Positions 47,725-58,202 of a stretch of 64,000 nt of DNA are shown here, one piece after another. The position numbers were made by a program, and so were the translations under genes. This DNA is from Capsicum annuum (lineage: Eukaryota; Streptophyta; Magnoliopsida; Solanales; Solanaceae). The DNA lies in assembly GCF_002878395.1 (NCBI RefSeq), contig NC_061118.1, positions 124,423,740 to 124,487,739 of the forward strand, given 5' to 3'. The notes below the pieces were generated by a model. That model searched no databases. It saw only the letters and a list, made by a program, of their open reading frames with translations, and was not told the origin of the DNA. Positions within the stretch are counted from its first letter, which is position 1; each line of letters opens with the position of its first letter.

Positions 47725-48216
47725 TTAAAAGTATTTTAAATGAGGATTGACTCTCAATTCTAGAGTAGCGTCTCCATTAGTATCCTTACCCCAAAATGGA
47801 CTAGAGTCTTCACAAGGATTGTTTTTTATTTCTTTTTTCAACTCTAGTACCATTTCCTCATCTTTGTCTTCTTCGTTCATGAATGGTTTGGTTGGTTGGG
47901 AAATCTCCAATGGAAGATAAACATCAAGCTTATCATCATTATTGGATTCTTGCTCCTCATCTTCACACTTTTCCATTATGTTAAATGATTCCACAAACAA
48001 GATATTATCTAAACATAATATAGAAGAATGCTTTGAATAATTGACCTCTATATCCATCTCCTCATGAATGATCGGGTTCATATCTTGACGCCTATCACAT
48101 ATGATATCATATGTTTTTTTTCTGGAGATCCAACATTCATTGAAACATAGCTTTAATGCCACTCTTAACGGTGCTTCATTTTTCCTTTTATTGACCATAA
48201 TACCTATCAAACTCAT
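47725..48216 (-). CDS. hypothetical protein of element E (163 codons)
   Basis: The longest uninterrupted frame in the window. The product starts MSLIGIMVNKRKNEAPLRVA, is acidic in its middle (KCEDEEQESNNDDKLDVYLP, then NEEDKDEEMVLELKKEIKNN) and has no membrane segment or domain that I recognise. It lies downstream of a Cys/His-rich remnant, in the place of gag-pol. The start is the first ATG of the frame; an upstream frame (48230-48502) may originally have been continuous with it. It could be a leftover of a polyprotein linker. Function unknown. Confidence 0.5.
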   Translation of the reverse strand: MSLIGIMVNKRKNEAPLRVALKLCFNECWISRKKTYDIICDRRQDMNPIIHEEMDIEVNYSKHSSILCLDNILFVESFNIMEKCEDEEQESNNDDKLDVYLPLEISQPTKPFMNEEDKDEEMVLELKKEIKNNPCEDSSPFWGKDTNGDATLELRVNPHLKYF

Positions 48217-48229
48217 AAGAAAAACTAGA

Positions 48230-48502
48230 ATTTAGGTTATCTCAATAATGGGAGGGGGCATTTGGGCAATCACTCTAATGTCCATCTCGACCACCACATA
48301 AAGAACAATTATACTCCCGGTAAGATGGAGATGGTGCACATATCTCTCTCCGGAGAGCGTATCTATAATCTTGCCAAAAGTGAGGTCCATCACAATATGG
48401 ATATGGATCATCCAGATAAGATTTCCAACCATCAAACTCACATTTATTCCATGATTTCATAGTAAGAAATAAACATAAATAAAGAAAATCTACGTAACAC
48501 AA
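48230..48502 (-). pseudogene. Cys/His-rich remnant of element E
   Basis: The minus-strand frame reads MKSWNKCEFDGWKSYLDDPY, YCDGPHFWQDYRY and NCSLCGGRDGH-stop-SDCPN. The last segment has spacing C-X2-C-X5-H-X3-C, near but not equal to the retroviral knuckle C-X2-C-X4-H-X4-C. The stop inside it (TAG) may be a former Trp or Gln. This may be a nucleocapsid-like domain of an incomplete gag. Confidence 0.45.
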
Positions 48503-48586
48503 GAAACAAAGAAAATCACAAACAAATATTTACAAGTTTGAATTCAAGTAAGATAAAATTCCAAAATAACTTAATACACCAAATTG

Positions 48587-48605
48587 TTCCCCATCAATGG
48601 CGCCA
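48587..48605 (-). other. primer-binding site of element E
   Basis: The minus strand reads TGGCGCCATTGATGGGGAA four bases after the LTR end. TGGCGCC plus a G-rich continuation is the known Athila-type primer region, complementary to a tRNA ending in GGCGCCA. Confidence 0.75.
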
Positions 48606-48609
48606 TTTT

Positions 48610-50135
48610 TGATAACGCTCAAATTAAACTCTTGAATAGGTGTAAGCGATCATTGTTAATATAAAACCCAGCTAGGTTGGGGTCGAATCCGACAAGGAAT
48701 AATGTGAGTGGCGATTAAACTAGTTTGAAACTAAAGCTACAAGAATTCAAACAATTGATATAAAAAGATAAAATGAGGGTTTAAGGTTCACAGAGAGTTA
48801 ATTGTCACTTTCAATATTTTATTGTTTGAAATCAGTCAAAATAGGAAACCAGAGTTATGTTCACCATGGGTTTTGGGAATTAACATATACTAGGTAATGC
48901 TTGGGATTCTTGAAGTAAGTAGAAACAACAGATTATCCCTGACGACGATACTGTCTGAATTATCTCTCGACTTAACCAGACAATTTATAATCTAATTCTC
49001 TTGAACTTAGATAACTTATCTATTTCCTATTGGATTTTATCTCAGGTAGATCAATCCAGTTACGGTATTGATCATTAAATAGATGGTTGGCAGCTTTCGA
49101 GGCCCTATTGATAATTCACGACCTCTAGTCTATTTCTCAGTTAGAAGCAAATAAAACTAAGGCATAACCTAATGTTTGCAACCAATAGATTTCAGTTAAA
49201 AGAACAAAATTTTAAGACGCGTACTACTCTTTGAATTTGTTAAATACCTAGTAACCTATCAGACCCTAATCTATGGATCCCATAACTCCGGCGAATGGAA
49301 TTAGCCTCTCATGATTTGATGAACGAAATAAAAAGTTTAATTGATCATAATAAGGATAAACTTACGACTGAATGAAAAACAACAAGTAATTTTTTCAATT
49401 TACTCACAAGATAGAAACCCAAAAATAGTTGATAAGTGCTTTTGTAAAGAAATAAGAAAAATATTTGATGGTAAAGATGAAGCAATGTTACGTTCTTCTC
49501 TTTAGAAGTTCTTCTCTGATAATTAATGATCGATCCCTAAAAAATCCTAAAACAGGTCTTTAAATAGTCAACCATAAATAAAGAAATAAAATTAATGTTT
49601 TAATTTTCTCTGCGGATTGGACGACGATGATCTTGATGGCATTTCAGATGTCTGACGATGTCTGCGAGATGTCATCAAAGGTTCCAGTGAATTGTTAGCT
49701 TCTGACTCTTCTGACGGCAAACCTGATGGTGTGTCAAAATTCTTAATGGAGCGTGATAACTGCCGTCACAGCTTCACTGGAAATTAGTTTTCTCTGCTTC
49801 TGGTTGACGGTAATTTTGATGCCATGTCACATATTTGATGGCCTATCCTAAATGTTATCATATTCATCTCAATTTCTCAGGTTCTATCTAATCTTGACGA
49901 CAACTTTGATAGCCTATCCCATGTATGAAGGTGCTTCAGAATTGGCATCAACTATACTTCATCTTATTTACACCAGATTTGAGCTGATTTATTCTTATTT
50001 TCTTTGGTTTCCTCCCCGATCACTTGTATTTGCATTAACACATTAAAAGAAATCAAAAACAACAAAAGTTGCTTAAGATATCGCAATTATTCAGAGTTAA
50101 AAACTTTAAATATGTTAGCTTTTGCTCACACATCA
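48610..50135 (-). repeat. 5' LTR of element E
   Basis: Plus strand begins TGATAACGCTCAAATTAAAC and ends CTCACACATCA. It is similar throughout to 44195-45724 with scattered, mostly transition-type changes. Confidence 0.85.
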
Positions 50136-50250
50136 TGCAATCATACCAGCACTAATGGACCGGATCCCATCAGAAGTTCGAAGTTAAGCGTGCTTGGGCG
50201 AGAGTAGTACTAGGATGGGTGACTAGCTGGGAAGTCTTTGTGTTTCATCC
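50136..50250 (+). rRNA. 5S rRNA-derived sequence (pseudogene head of retroposon)
   Basis: Matches plant 5S rRNA along its length: TCATACCAGCACTAATG, ACCGGATCCCATCAGAA, GTTAAGCGTGCTTGGGCGAG, AGTAGTACTAGGATGGGTGA. The first 8 bases GGATGCGA lie at 44187-44194; bases 50136-50140 are the target duplication made by element E. The box A, intermediate and box C control region looks intact. Several substitutions lie elsewhere (AAGTTCGAAG for AACTCCGAAG-like, CTAGCTGGGAAG for CTCCTGGGAAG-like). It is not part of a tandem 5S array. Confidence 0.85.
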
Positions 50251-50254
50251 TTTC

Positions 50255-50259
50255 TTTTT
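50255..50259 (+). terminator. possible Pol III terminator after the 5S head
   Basis: TTTTT directly after the 5S sequence and before the LINE-like tail. Four or more T normally stop RNA polymerase III, so transcription from the 5S promoter would probably not reach the tail. Confidence 0.4.
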
Positions 50260-50407
50260 CCCTGTCTTGAGCGGGAAGTCTATCCAAAACAACCTTGGTA
50301 TTTCTTTGGAGGTAGTGGTGTGGACTGCGTACATATTACCCCTCCGATACCTCACTATGTGGGATAAACTGGGTTTGTTGTTGGTTTTGTTGTTGTTGTT
50401 ATTGTTT

Positions 50408-50990
50408 TTATATTAGAACTATTAGTGGAGACAACATGGAAAACCATTTGGGACATTTTCTGATTGTAGGTGACGTACGCATAGTTTGTGTTTATATGCT
50501 CCATTTTCTACTTTACTAAGTCGTCCTATGATACCTATTAAGTATAAGTGGACCGTAATTATCCCTACTGTATCTTTTTGGTGTAGATCCAGGTATGAGT
50601 CTGCCAAATAAATAGATGATTCAAGAGATATTTAGAGTTTTTGATGGAGCAATTGATCTATGCATCGGGAGTTGACTATTTGTTTTTCTTATTTAGACTA
50701 TGTCTTATTTGTATTTAGAGATATATTTGTTCTTTTTGGGTTATCCTAACTATATTTTGACTTTGAATTGTATTTTATGGTTTTAACATTGTGACACGAG
50801 ATTTTAAGATTTAGTTTGGTATCTTTGTTTACATTTCCATTATTATCATGTTGTAGGGCTCGGCTTTTCTTTAGGAGCGTGGCATTATGTTTTGGGATTG
50901 TTTTCCCTTGTAATATCATTTGGGTGATAGGCATAATTTTCAAGGCTTACCGCGACAAGTGCTATCATGACCCTTTTTTGGGTCGTGATA
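50408..50990 (+). repeat. 3' LTR of family B copy 2, right part
   Basis: Resumes after the 5S retroposon (TATTAGAACTATTAGTGGAG equals the region near 37475 of the complete LTR) and ends GGGTCGTGATA at 50990, equivalent to GGTCATGACA. Confidence 0.8.
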
Positions 50991-51221
50991 ATCTCTCAAT
51001 TTCTTCTCTAGTTAGGCCTTTTGGAAGTAGATTTGACACATTATTCTTTAACTTCACATAGTCATTCATTATAATTCCATTAGAGAGTAGTTATCTTATG
51101 GTATTATGTTCCCATCTTATATAATGAGATTTACTATTATACATCATGCTATCTTCCCTATCTATTGCAACTTGACAATCATAGTTTAAGCATATTGGTG
51201 CCAAAGGTTTGGACCAATATT
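50991..51221 (-). pseudogene. Ty1/Copia RNase H C-terminal fragment
   Basis: The minus-strand translation reads KPLAPICLNYDCQVAIDRED, MYNSKSHYIRWEHNTIR, LLSNGIIMNDYVKLKNNVSN and LLPKGLTREEIE. These are the closing motifs of a plant Copia RNase H domain, where relatives have HCDSQAAI, HIRRRHN and DPLTKGL. It is the only Copia sequence I found. It abuts the family B LTR end on one side and a C-like LTR on the other; the rest of the element is missing. Confidence 0.75.
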
Positions 51222-51595
51222 GAATATCTTGAGTCCTCATTATTCGAGGACATGCTTATTATTTATAGTACTTCAGTTTTATTTCAGTATATGGAGTTAG
51301 TTGGGGGCTTGTCCCATCAACTCCATAGTTCTAAGAGTTGGAGGCTTTTTCAGACTAGAGTATATTCAGACAGTTGTTCAGTTTTTCAGTAATTATATTC
51401 AATTTTGGTATTTTGATACTGCATTCAGATTTATTTATAGATTTGAACCTTATGTTATATTTTTCAACCTATTCCCATAAAATTATAGTATTTATTACTT
51501 AATTATTGTAGAAGGTGCTAGTTCTGGGTTAGCTTATGGTCCTTCAGGATTATGAGCATCGTGTAGCATCTGGGGTACATACTCGGAGTGTTACA
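51222..51595 (+). repeat. distal end of a family C-like LTR
   Basis: Shares TCCTCATTATTCGAGGACAT, GGGGGCTTGTCCCATCAAC, GGTTAGCTTATGGTCCTTC and GAGCATCGTGTAGCATCTGG with family C LTR ends, and terminates GGAGTGTTACA. Only the last 370 bases are present. Confidence 0.65.
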
Positions 51596-52092
51596 TTAAT
51601 AATGATGTTTAATGACTTGACTGAGATAAGTTTGGGTCTATGATTTGATTTTACTAATTACTTCGGTTATGAAGTATTTCATCCCTTTCTACACTTTTAT
51701 AATAGTTTAGTCCAAAAGTTCACTCTAGGTAACAAACTGGTGGATATACACTCTTTTTGTAATTACTTGATCCCGTTCAACTAACATATCAAGATACACA
51801 GCTCTTTAGTATGGGATAAAGGAAGATGTTGAAGTGACAATACAATTCTTGGGTAAGACTTAAAGGAATTTATAATATTCATGTTATGTATATATACCTA
51901 TTGATAATGTGATATTAATAATGAGTGATAAATTATGTAAGTATTCTCTACCTTGTTTCTCTTTTATATTTATTTATCTAACCCTCTTGGGGCTTATTCC
52001 TTACTTTTTCCCTCCTAGTTCATGCACTTTACTTTATCCTTCATGGGGTTCGCTCTTTATTATTGACACTGATCTAAATTTTATAATTATAT

Positions 52093-52235
52093 GATGATAT
52101 CCGACAAAGCTAGAGGATATTATAATGATATGGTGATACCCGGCAAGGTTAAAGGATATTATAATAATGTGATGATACCAGGAAAGGATGGAGGACATCA
52201 TGATGTTATATTGATACCCGGTGAGGCCGAAGGAT
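52093..52235 (+). repeat. 39-bp tandem repeat
   Basis: Four imperfect units anchored on GATATCCG (52096), GATACCCG (52135), GATACCAG (52174) and GATACCCG (52213), each 39 bases apart. Confidence 0.8.
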
Positions 52236-52848
52236 TATTATATTGATCTTTCTATGTGCATATCTACCAATTCCAGTCCATTTAGCATTATGTATGGTAA
52301 ATATATGTATACTCAACAAAGATGGAGGAGATTATGATGATGGTTATGATGATTATGATGGTTATGGTATTATTAAGAATGTTGTATTCATACTTAGATG
52401 CGCATCACCAGTATGTGCCTATGTCTATTAGCTCATATGGGAAGGCTGCAAAAATATAGGTAATAACTATGCCTTGTGTTATTGTATGTTGATTGAACCT
52501 TCTAAGCATGGGGTGATGATAGTACACATGGTTTCAATTAAGTATGTAGTTATCCAAATTAGCTGGTTACTTGCACTGTTATTGACATTTTTATTATCAT
52601 TGATATTATCATTGTTATGATCATTATTATGGATAGTTGATTAAAGATTGGTCATTGATTTTGTATTAATACTTGAGGTAAAATTCTGACCTCATTGTCT
52701 TATGATTATATTATTATAAATTTCCATCTAATGACTTAATATATAGATTAGACCCTGAGTATTCAAACACATCTCCTACTATGATTATGAGGTCTTTAAT
52801 AGCTAGTCTGATTATCTAGGCTGAAGATCGAGTAGACCTTGGTTATAT

Positions 52849-52892
52849 AATTATATATATATGAATACCTAGCTATATATATATATATATAT
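52849..52892. repeat. AT microsatellite
   Basis: Two blocks of (AT)n separated by GAATACCTAGCT. Confidence 0.85.
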
Positions 52893-53670
52893 GATTTTAC
52901 AGTATATCCCTTTCTTTTATTAAATTAGATTACATATTTATTCCTTGGCTTTGTATAGTTATGTATATATTATTTCCACCAATACTTTACATATTGGCCA
53001 GTGATATAAAGTATAGTGTTTAGATTCCTAAGCCTAGTTAGAATTAAGATAGTGCATTCTTACTACTTCCTTACCCTTAATATGATAAGTCTCTTGGATA
53101 TGAATAGGATAGGTTATCCTTTTTATCTCACTGGTTGTCTTATATGGTTGCTGGATGTTTTGGTTTAGTTTCGCATTCTTTTTACTTATGTTATATATCT
53201 GCTTTATGTTTGGAGCTCAGTTGGCAGTTGCCTACTGAGTACCATTCATTTGGTAATCATTCTACACTCCTGCAACCTGCAGATATAGGTATCAGAGATC
53301 ACTATTGATTTGTGTGTTGTGTGAAGCAGCCATGGTTTTGAGACTTAAAATGAGGTCCTGACATTCGGAGTATCACTTATCTCTCCCTTATGTATTAGTC
53401 TTATCTCTATGTTTTATTCAGAGATAAACTATATTAAAGTATTCATTTGTACTTTACTTTGTACACTTATTATATTAGTAGCACTTCTAATGATACTACC
53501 TAGTCTTGGTAATATATTATGTAATTGATCTTATATTTTAGATATTCCATATTATTTTCTTTATCTAATTGGGTTGTCTATTACTAGTCATTCTGGCCTA
53601 CGAGTTTTGGCTTGCCTACTGGTAGGTTATAGTTGGAGCCATCCTTACCTGAGAAATTGTGTCATGATAA

Positions 53671-53687
53671 ATTATTATTTGAGCCTA
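53671..53687 (+). other. primer-binding-like site of F
   Basis: ATTATTATTTGAGCCTA next to TCATGATA corresponds to the usual AGTTGGTATCAGAGCCTA with several changes. Confidence 0.4.
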
Positions 53688-56600
53688 GGTTCAACGGTTT
53701 ATTATTACAAGACCTAAGTGTTTTGCAGAGTGGTACAGATCTATGCATATACATCTACAACCAATCTTCGAGATACTACATGGAATTTTAGGAAATTTAT
53801 TTCTTTACTCCTTGTTTTGTGTCTGCATTGCTACAAACCTCAAACATATGCTTTGACTCTTCTATCTCTGAATGATGATGCGACATTGTCGATAGATGTA
53901 GATAAGACTTTGACATACATTTCTAGATTTTAATAAAGCATCATACTAGAGAGTCTAAGATAGATATCAAAGACCTTCAGTATCAGCCAAAGGATTTGGG
54001 AGCCAGCTCAGGCTCTAGTTGAGCTCTTGAATACTTCAGCCCTTTGAGGTTCAGTATTGGGGATTCTAGTCAGGTCATATATTTCTCACAACTATGAATG
54101 ACATTCGATTCATCAAGTAGTTCTTAGGATAGAGTTGAGTCTATTATTGTTCATCAAGGTTCTTTCCCTATTTCTAAGTACGAGATTAAATTTCTCAAGT
54201 AGGCAAGGAGTTTTCCTATGCTATATCCATTTGAGTAAGGCATGGTGTACAAATCTACTAGAGGATCAGTATTTTGATTTTGTTTGGTGTCAGAGCACTT
54301 GATAGAAGCTAGGTCTTCCTTTTCTCAAGTTCTTGGTCATTCAAGAGCCATAAAGAGGGTATGCATTGAGACTTATGACGGTGTCAGCAAGAGGCCATGA
54401 TATTAGTATGGTGTTATTGGTATTTTATCCCAGAGCTTATTTATTTAGGTTGTGAGGAGATGAGACATTGAGTCAAAGAGTTCCCCAGATATGAGTTATT
54501 GATCAGATAGAGCTAACATGTATTCTCGCTATCCTGGAGTTCTTAAGATAGGCTATGACATCGGAAAAAATGATCATTGCTAATAGGGAGTGCTCTCAGT
54601 GTTAGTTTTCTAGACATTAGGGAACATTATATGTTGTCGCCATATTAGTGCTTTAGGATTTTGGTACTACTGTAGAGAAATTAATTACTAGTCTAGAAAG
54701 GGTCCCTAACATAGGATTTTTAGTCATTTAGTTCATTCAGATTTGATTTGTTAGATTGTGGCATATTCATTTAGAGATAATATGCTTAGCGCCTCAGTTT
54801 GATTTCATGCTGATTATTATGTGCCTTGTTATTAAATTCATGTTTATGTGACTATTCCCATTATTTATTTTTTAGTAGTGGATGGAGTAGATTTGTGATG
54901 ATATTTTCTCATTATGAGTGTAGCATTTGGGTTTGAGTACCATTTATCTTGGTACATTAGCCTTATTATGGCCCTTGAGTGGTGCTTAATATTGATGCTT
55001 ATTTTGGTACCACCGAATCACTACATAGATGACGATATTGGTATTGCTATTGCTATCACTACTTGAGGTTATTATATTATGTGTTATTATTGCTTGATGT
55101 AATTTATCCTCATTAGGCAGTTGTATATACTAATGTTATCTTGTTAGAATTCCATTTCTTTGTGATTCTTATTTGGTGGCTTGTGTACATATAGCATAAT
55201 TTGATAATGTTTTCCCATAGCGAGGTGACGTTGATTGTTTTCCGTCTTGATTAGTTGTGTTAGATAAATTCGGCAATGTAATATGGTATTAAAGGTAAGT
55301 TGATCTTCTGTGGTTCTGTATGGTTCTAGAGTTGGCAATTTAGGTATATTGCCCTTTCTTGAATTTGAGACCCTTAGACTCTAGTGTTTCGAAGCTTTTT
55401 ATTTTGTTTATCCCTTTCTATATAGCCTCTTAACTAGTTTTGGACCTATTCCTTGTTATTAGAATGGAGATTGGATTCTCCATTCTCAGCGTGTAATGTG
55501 ATTCTTTTCTTCTGAGAAGTTATAAAGTTGGAGACAAATTATAGTTCCTATGATCGCTTTCTAAGTTTGAAAATATAAAATTCTTTATCCTGAGTTGTTT
55601 GATTTTTGGGTGGTGGTTGTGACATTGACATTGGGTTTGAGATTGGTATTTTTCCTTATTCGATGATGTGATTCATAGATTGGTTGAGTGACGATTGTCC
55701 TACTTGAGTAGATTCAGGAAATCCCCAATTCTGAGTTTCTCAGTCTAATGAGGCTTCGTAGAGTGTTTCTCCTTGATGATATGTGCCAATGGCTATTCTT
55801 TGTCAAAATGAAATGTTTGATCAGTTAGTTTCTGCCATGAGTTTCATTTCTCTAAGTTGCTAGTGTTTTGATTCTACCATTAGTATGATTTGTAGCATTT
55901 ATAATCTCTTAAGTATGCTTTGATAGTTCATACCCTCCATCTGATGATTTTTTATGTTTTCAGCCAGTGACTTATCCTATATTACAATTTTGTTCTTCAG
56001 CTATGTTTCAATTTCAGCTCGGCAAACTCTAGTACAGATATGGCTAGTTTAGACAGTATGGTTGATGTGAGTATTTGACCTTGGTTTTGATTTGTTATCT
56101 TAATTTGGATTTGATGCCTTGGGATGGAGATATGGAGTTTATGATAAATTTTGAGTATGAATGCAATCCCATCTTAAGGTTTGGTTTTGGTAGTTGAGAT
56201 TGAGCCATTTAGCCCTAGTGATGAGATTTCAGCTTAGAGTTGTCGAGTTGAGTTAAGTCTTTATTTTAGATCTGTCTTAGTTTGGATTTTATTTATAGGT
56301 TGGTTGAGCCTACTCCGTGGTTTCATATTCGTTCTTCTCGGCTTTGGATAGATTATAGTTGATAATTGGTTAGAGGATAGCCCATGAACTCGATATTGGT
56401 TCTTTCATCTTTGACCATGAGTCATCAATATTTTTTGGAAGTTTTTGATGGTATACTCAATGAGAGTATTATTCTTGAGTTGGATTCTACTTTGTCTATT
56501 CTTTATTAATAGGACGTCCTAGAGTAGATCATTCAATGATGAGTAGTTCCTCCTTGACCTTCTGGATTCTAGTTTTGATTACCATCCAGACCAGTGGTAA

Positions 56601-57181
56601 AATTGAAATAGATTATATTCTTTTATTATCTTTATTTGTGTGCCCAGATACCGTCTTATAAGCTGATTCTCACATTTATCATATGGACTTTCAACGGATC
56701 AACTTCAATTCTTTCGGTTCTCTATAATGAGATGGCGCAAATAGAACTCAAGTGATTTTTCTCCTAATTTGTAATAGATTACAAGTATGGATTGGAAAGA
56801 GAAGGTTATAAATAGATTTTGAGTCTGTTATATGAATTATACCTTGATTTACAGTCGGCTTGGATAAGCCTTGGATTGATTTGTGCAGATGTTGAGATGG
56901 TATCAGTGTGTTGTGGTTTAGATTCACGTGCATTCTATTTTGGTTCTATTAAAGGACAGTTGGTCATTGAGATTGTGTTTTGGCTATTTGACAAAAAAAA
57001 GAGTGAGCTAGTTGAAAAAGGGATACCTGTGGCAAAATTTCTTTAAAGTATTCTCTCTTCGTTAAGGTTATCTAGGAAGTCATGCTTGGAGAATGTTGGC
57101 CCAGTACTTCATCCCTTTGATATTTTGAGATCTTTCTATCTGTTGATTTCCAGGGATGAATGTCCTTCTAGTAGTGTATAT
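53688..57181 (+). other. internal region of F, unrecognised
   Basis: About 3.5 kb bounded by a primer-like site and an LTR start. I found no convincing gag, protease, RT, RNase H or integrase motif in any frame; open frames here are short (71 codons at 53718, 75 codons at 56819) and have no recognisable content. It may be a very old coding region or a noncoding internal region of a large derivative. Confidence 0.35.
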
Positions 57182-57792
57182 TGTAATGACCATTCAGGTT
57201 ATTTTTCATATTTACACTTATTTCCATCATTAGGGATTTTCCATTGCTGTCCCAAGTCATTTATGACTTGATAGGATTGACAGTTCGATCACCGGGCAAA
57301 ATATTTAGATGTCTTTGCTGCTACAAATGTCCATCGAGCAAAGACTTTAGTAAAACGATCTCAGATGCAAGTTCTGTCTATGTCAGCTGCTACAAAATAT
57401 TGATTTTAAGCTAAGTAGACCTTTGGTTTGGGTCTCGATGCCCCAAGCACATTCTGACCTATTGGTTCGAAAGTATGTAAACCAATATCATTGGTATAGG
57501 AACCACATTTGGTCAAAACAACCTCAGGTAAAAATTCGAAATTCTCCATCATATACATAACATCAAATATAGTGTGGTTACTTAGTTCATTTGAGAAATT
57601 CAAAATCAGAACGAGTCCCGAGGCATTGTTTGAAACTTGGAAAAAATTTTAAGTTTTCTAGTGTTGGTGCTTAGAGATCGAACAAGTACCATCGTGATCT
57701 CACTATGACAAATGCAAGAATACTATGGCGATCGCAAAAGGGAAATTAACGACCAAGGAATGGCAGTAGCAACATCTCTTTTCCTGTAGGGG

Positions 57793-57800
57793 TATAAATA
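57793..57800 (+). promoter_or_regulatory. LTR TATA box (F)
   Basis: TATAAATA in GGGGTATAAATAGAACCC, a textbook plant core promoter word, placed at the likely U3/R boundary. Confidence 0.6.
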
Positions 57801-58202
57801 GAACCCAATGTCACAATTTTGGCCATTTTCTCTTCATCCTTGAGACCTAAAAGCACTAAATAAGTATGATGACTAAATATTGAGTATTTTGGGTGATGTG
57901 GGGGCTTGATTAAAATCTTTTATCGTGATTATGATTCGAATTAAGGTAAGATTTCATCACCTTCTTAATGAATTTCTTGGTTTTTTACCAAAAACCCCAA
58001 AATCACTTAGGGACTGATTTTAGCCCAAAGTTTGTTTGTTTTTCACTCATTTCTTTTGGGTTGTCATTCTTTAATCATGTATGAGTGTTAGGTTGACCTC
58101 GAAATTATATTTTCTATAAATAGTGCCCACTTGGGGCTTTTGGTGTTGTTTTTGGGCCCAAGCACAATGGTGCAATATGGGTATGGTTATTCTTATATTG
58201 AT

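Larger units (their letters stand above)
44195..50135 (-). mobile_element. Element E: non-autonomous Tat/Athila-type LTR retrotransposon
   Basis: About 5.9 kb on the minus strand. LTRs of about 1.53 kb at both ends are similar along their length. Inside its 5' LTR (48610-50135) is a primer site of Athila type, TGGCGCCATTGATGGGGAA on the minus strand; before its 3' LTR (44195-45724) is a purine tract. The internal 2.9 kb has no protease, RT, RNase H or integrase motif, only one ORF of 163 codons and a Cys/His-rich remnant. It depends on another element for movement. Its orientation is shown by the primer site and purine tract. Confidence 0.8.
44187..50407 (+). mobile_element. 5S rRNA-headed, LINE-tailed retroposon (SINE3-like), split by element E
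   Basis: Joined across element E (44195-50135) the sequence is a complete plant 5S rRNA sequence (8 bases at 44187-44194, the rest at 50141-50250) followed by a T-rich joint and a 145-base module ending in (TTG)n that matches the RTE LINE 3' end in this window. The unit interrupts a family B LTR, which resumes at 50408. This is the architecture of SINE3-type elements known in fish: 5S head, internal Pol III promoter, LINE-derived tail. It could instead be a one-off chimera made by template switching. A target duplication is at best weak (TTTTGTTATAT before, TGTTTTTATAT after). Confidence 0.7.
35161..50990 (+). mobile_element. Family B element copy 2 (Ty3/Gypsy), tandem to copy 1
   Basis: LTR 35161-38051, primer site, gag, pol, and an LTR starting at 42675 that is interrupted at 44187 and ends at 50990. 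All domains are in the same order as copy 1, which it follows directly. Stops are frequent. Confidence 0.8.
51596..53669 (+). repeat. LTR-like noncoding block (possible 5' LTR of F)
   Basis: No coding signal. The right end TGTGTCATGATA followed by a primer-like site suggests an LTR 3' end. Internal features are a 39-bp tandem repeat (52093-52235), a GAT-rich patch (52335-52375) and an AT microsatellite (52849-52892). The left boundary is unknown and I could not align it convincingly with the LTR at 57182. Confidence 0.4.

Noticed and set aside
50141..50250. A functional 5S rRNA gene
   Set aside because: It has substitutions, is split after base 8 by a 6-kb element, stands alone and is attached to a LINE tail inside an LTR.
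50136..50407. Cassandra-type TRIM, which also carries 5S sequence
   Set aside because: In Cassandra the 5S lies within short LTRs; here 5S is at the 5' end and is followed by a (TTG)n LINE tail with no LTR pair of its own.
50991..51221. Host gene exon
   Set aside because: The minus-strand translation matches the closing motifs of Copia RNase H.
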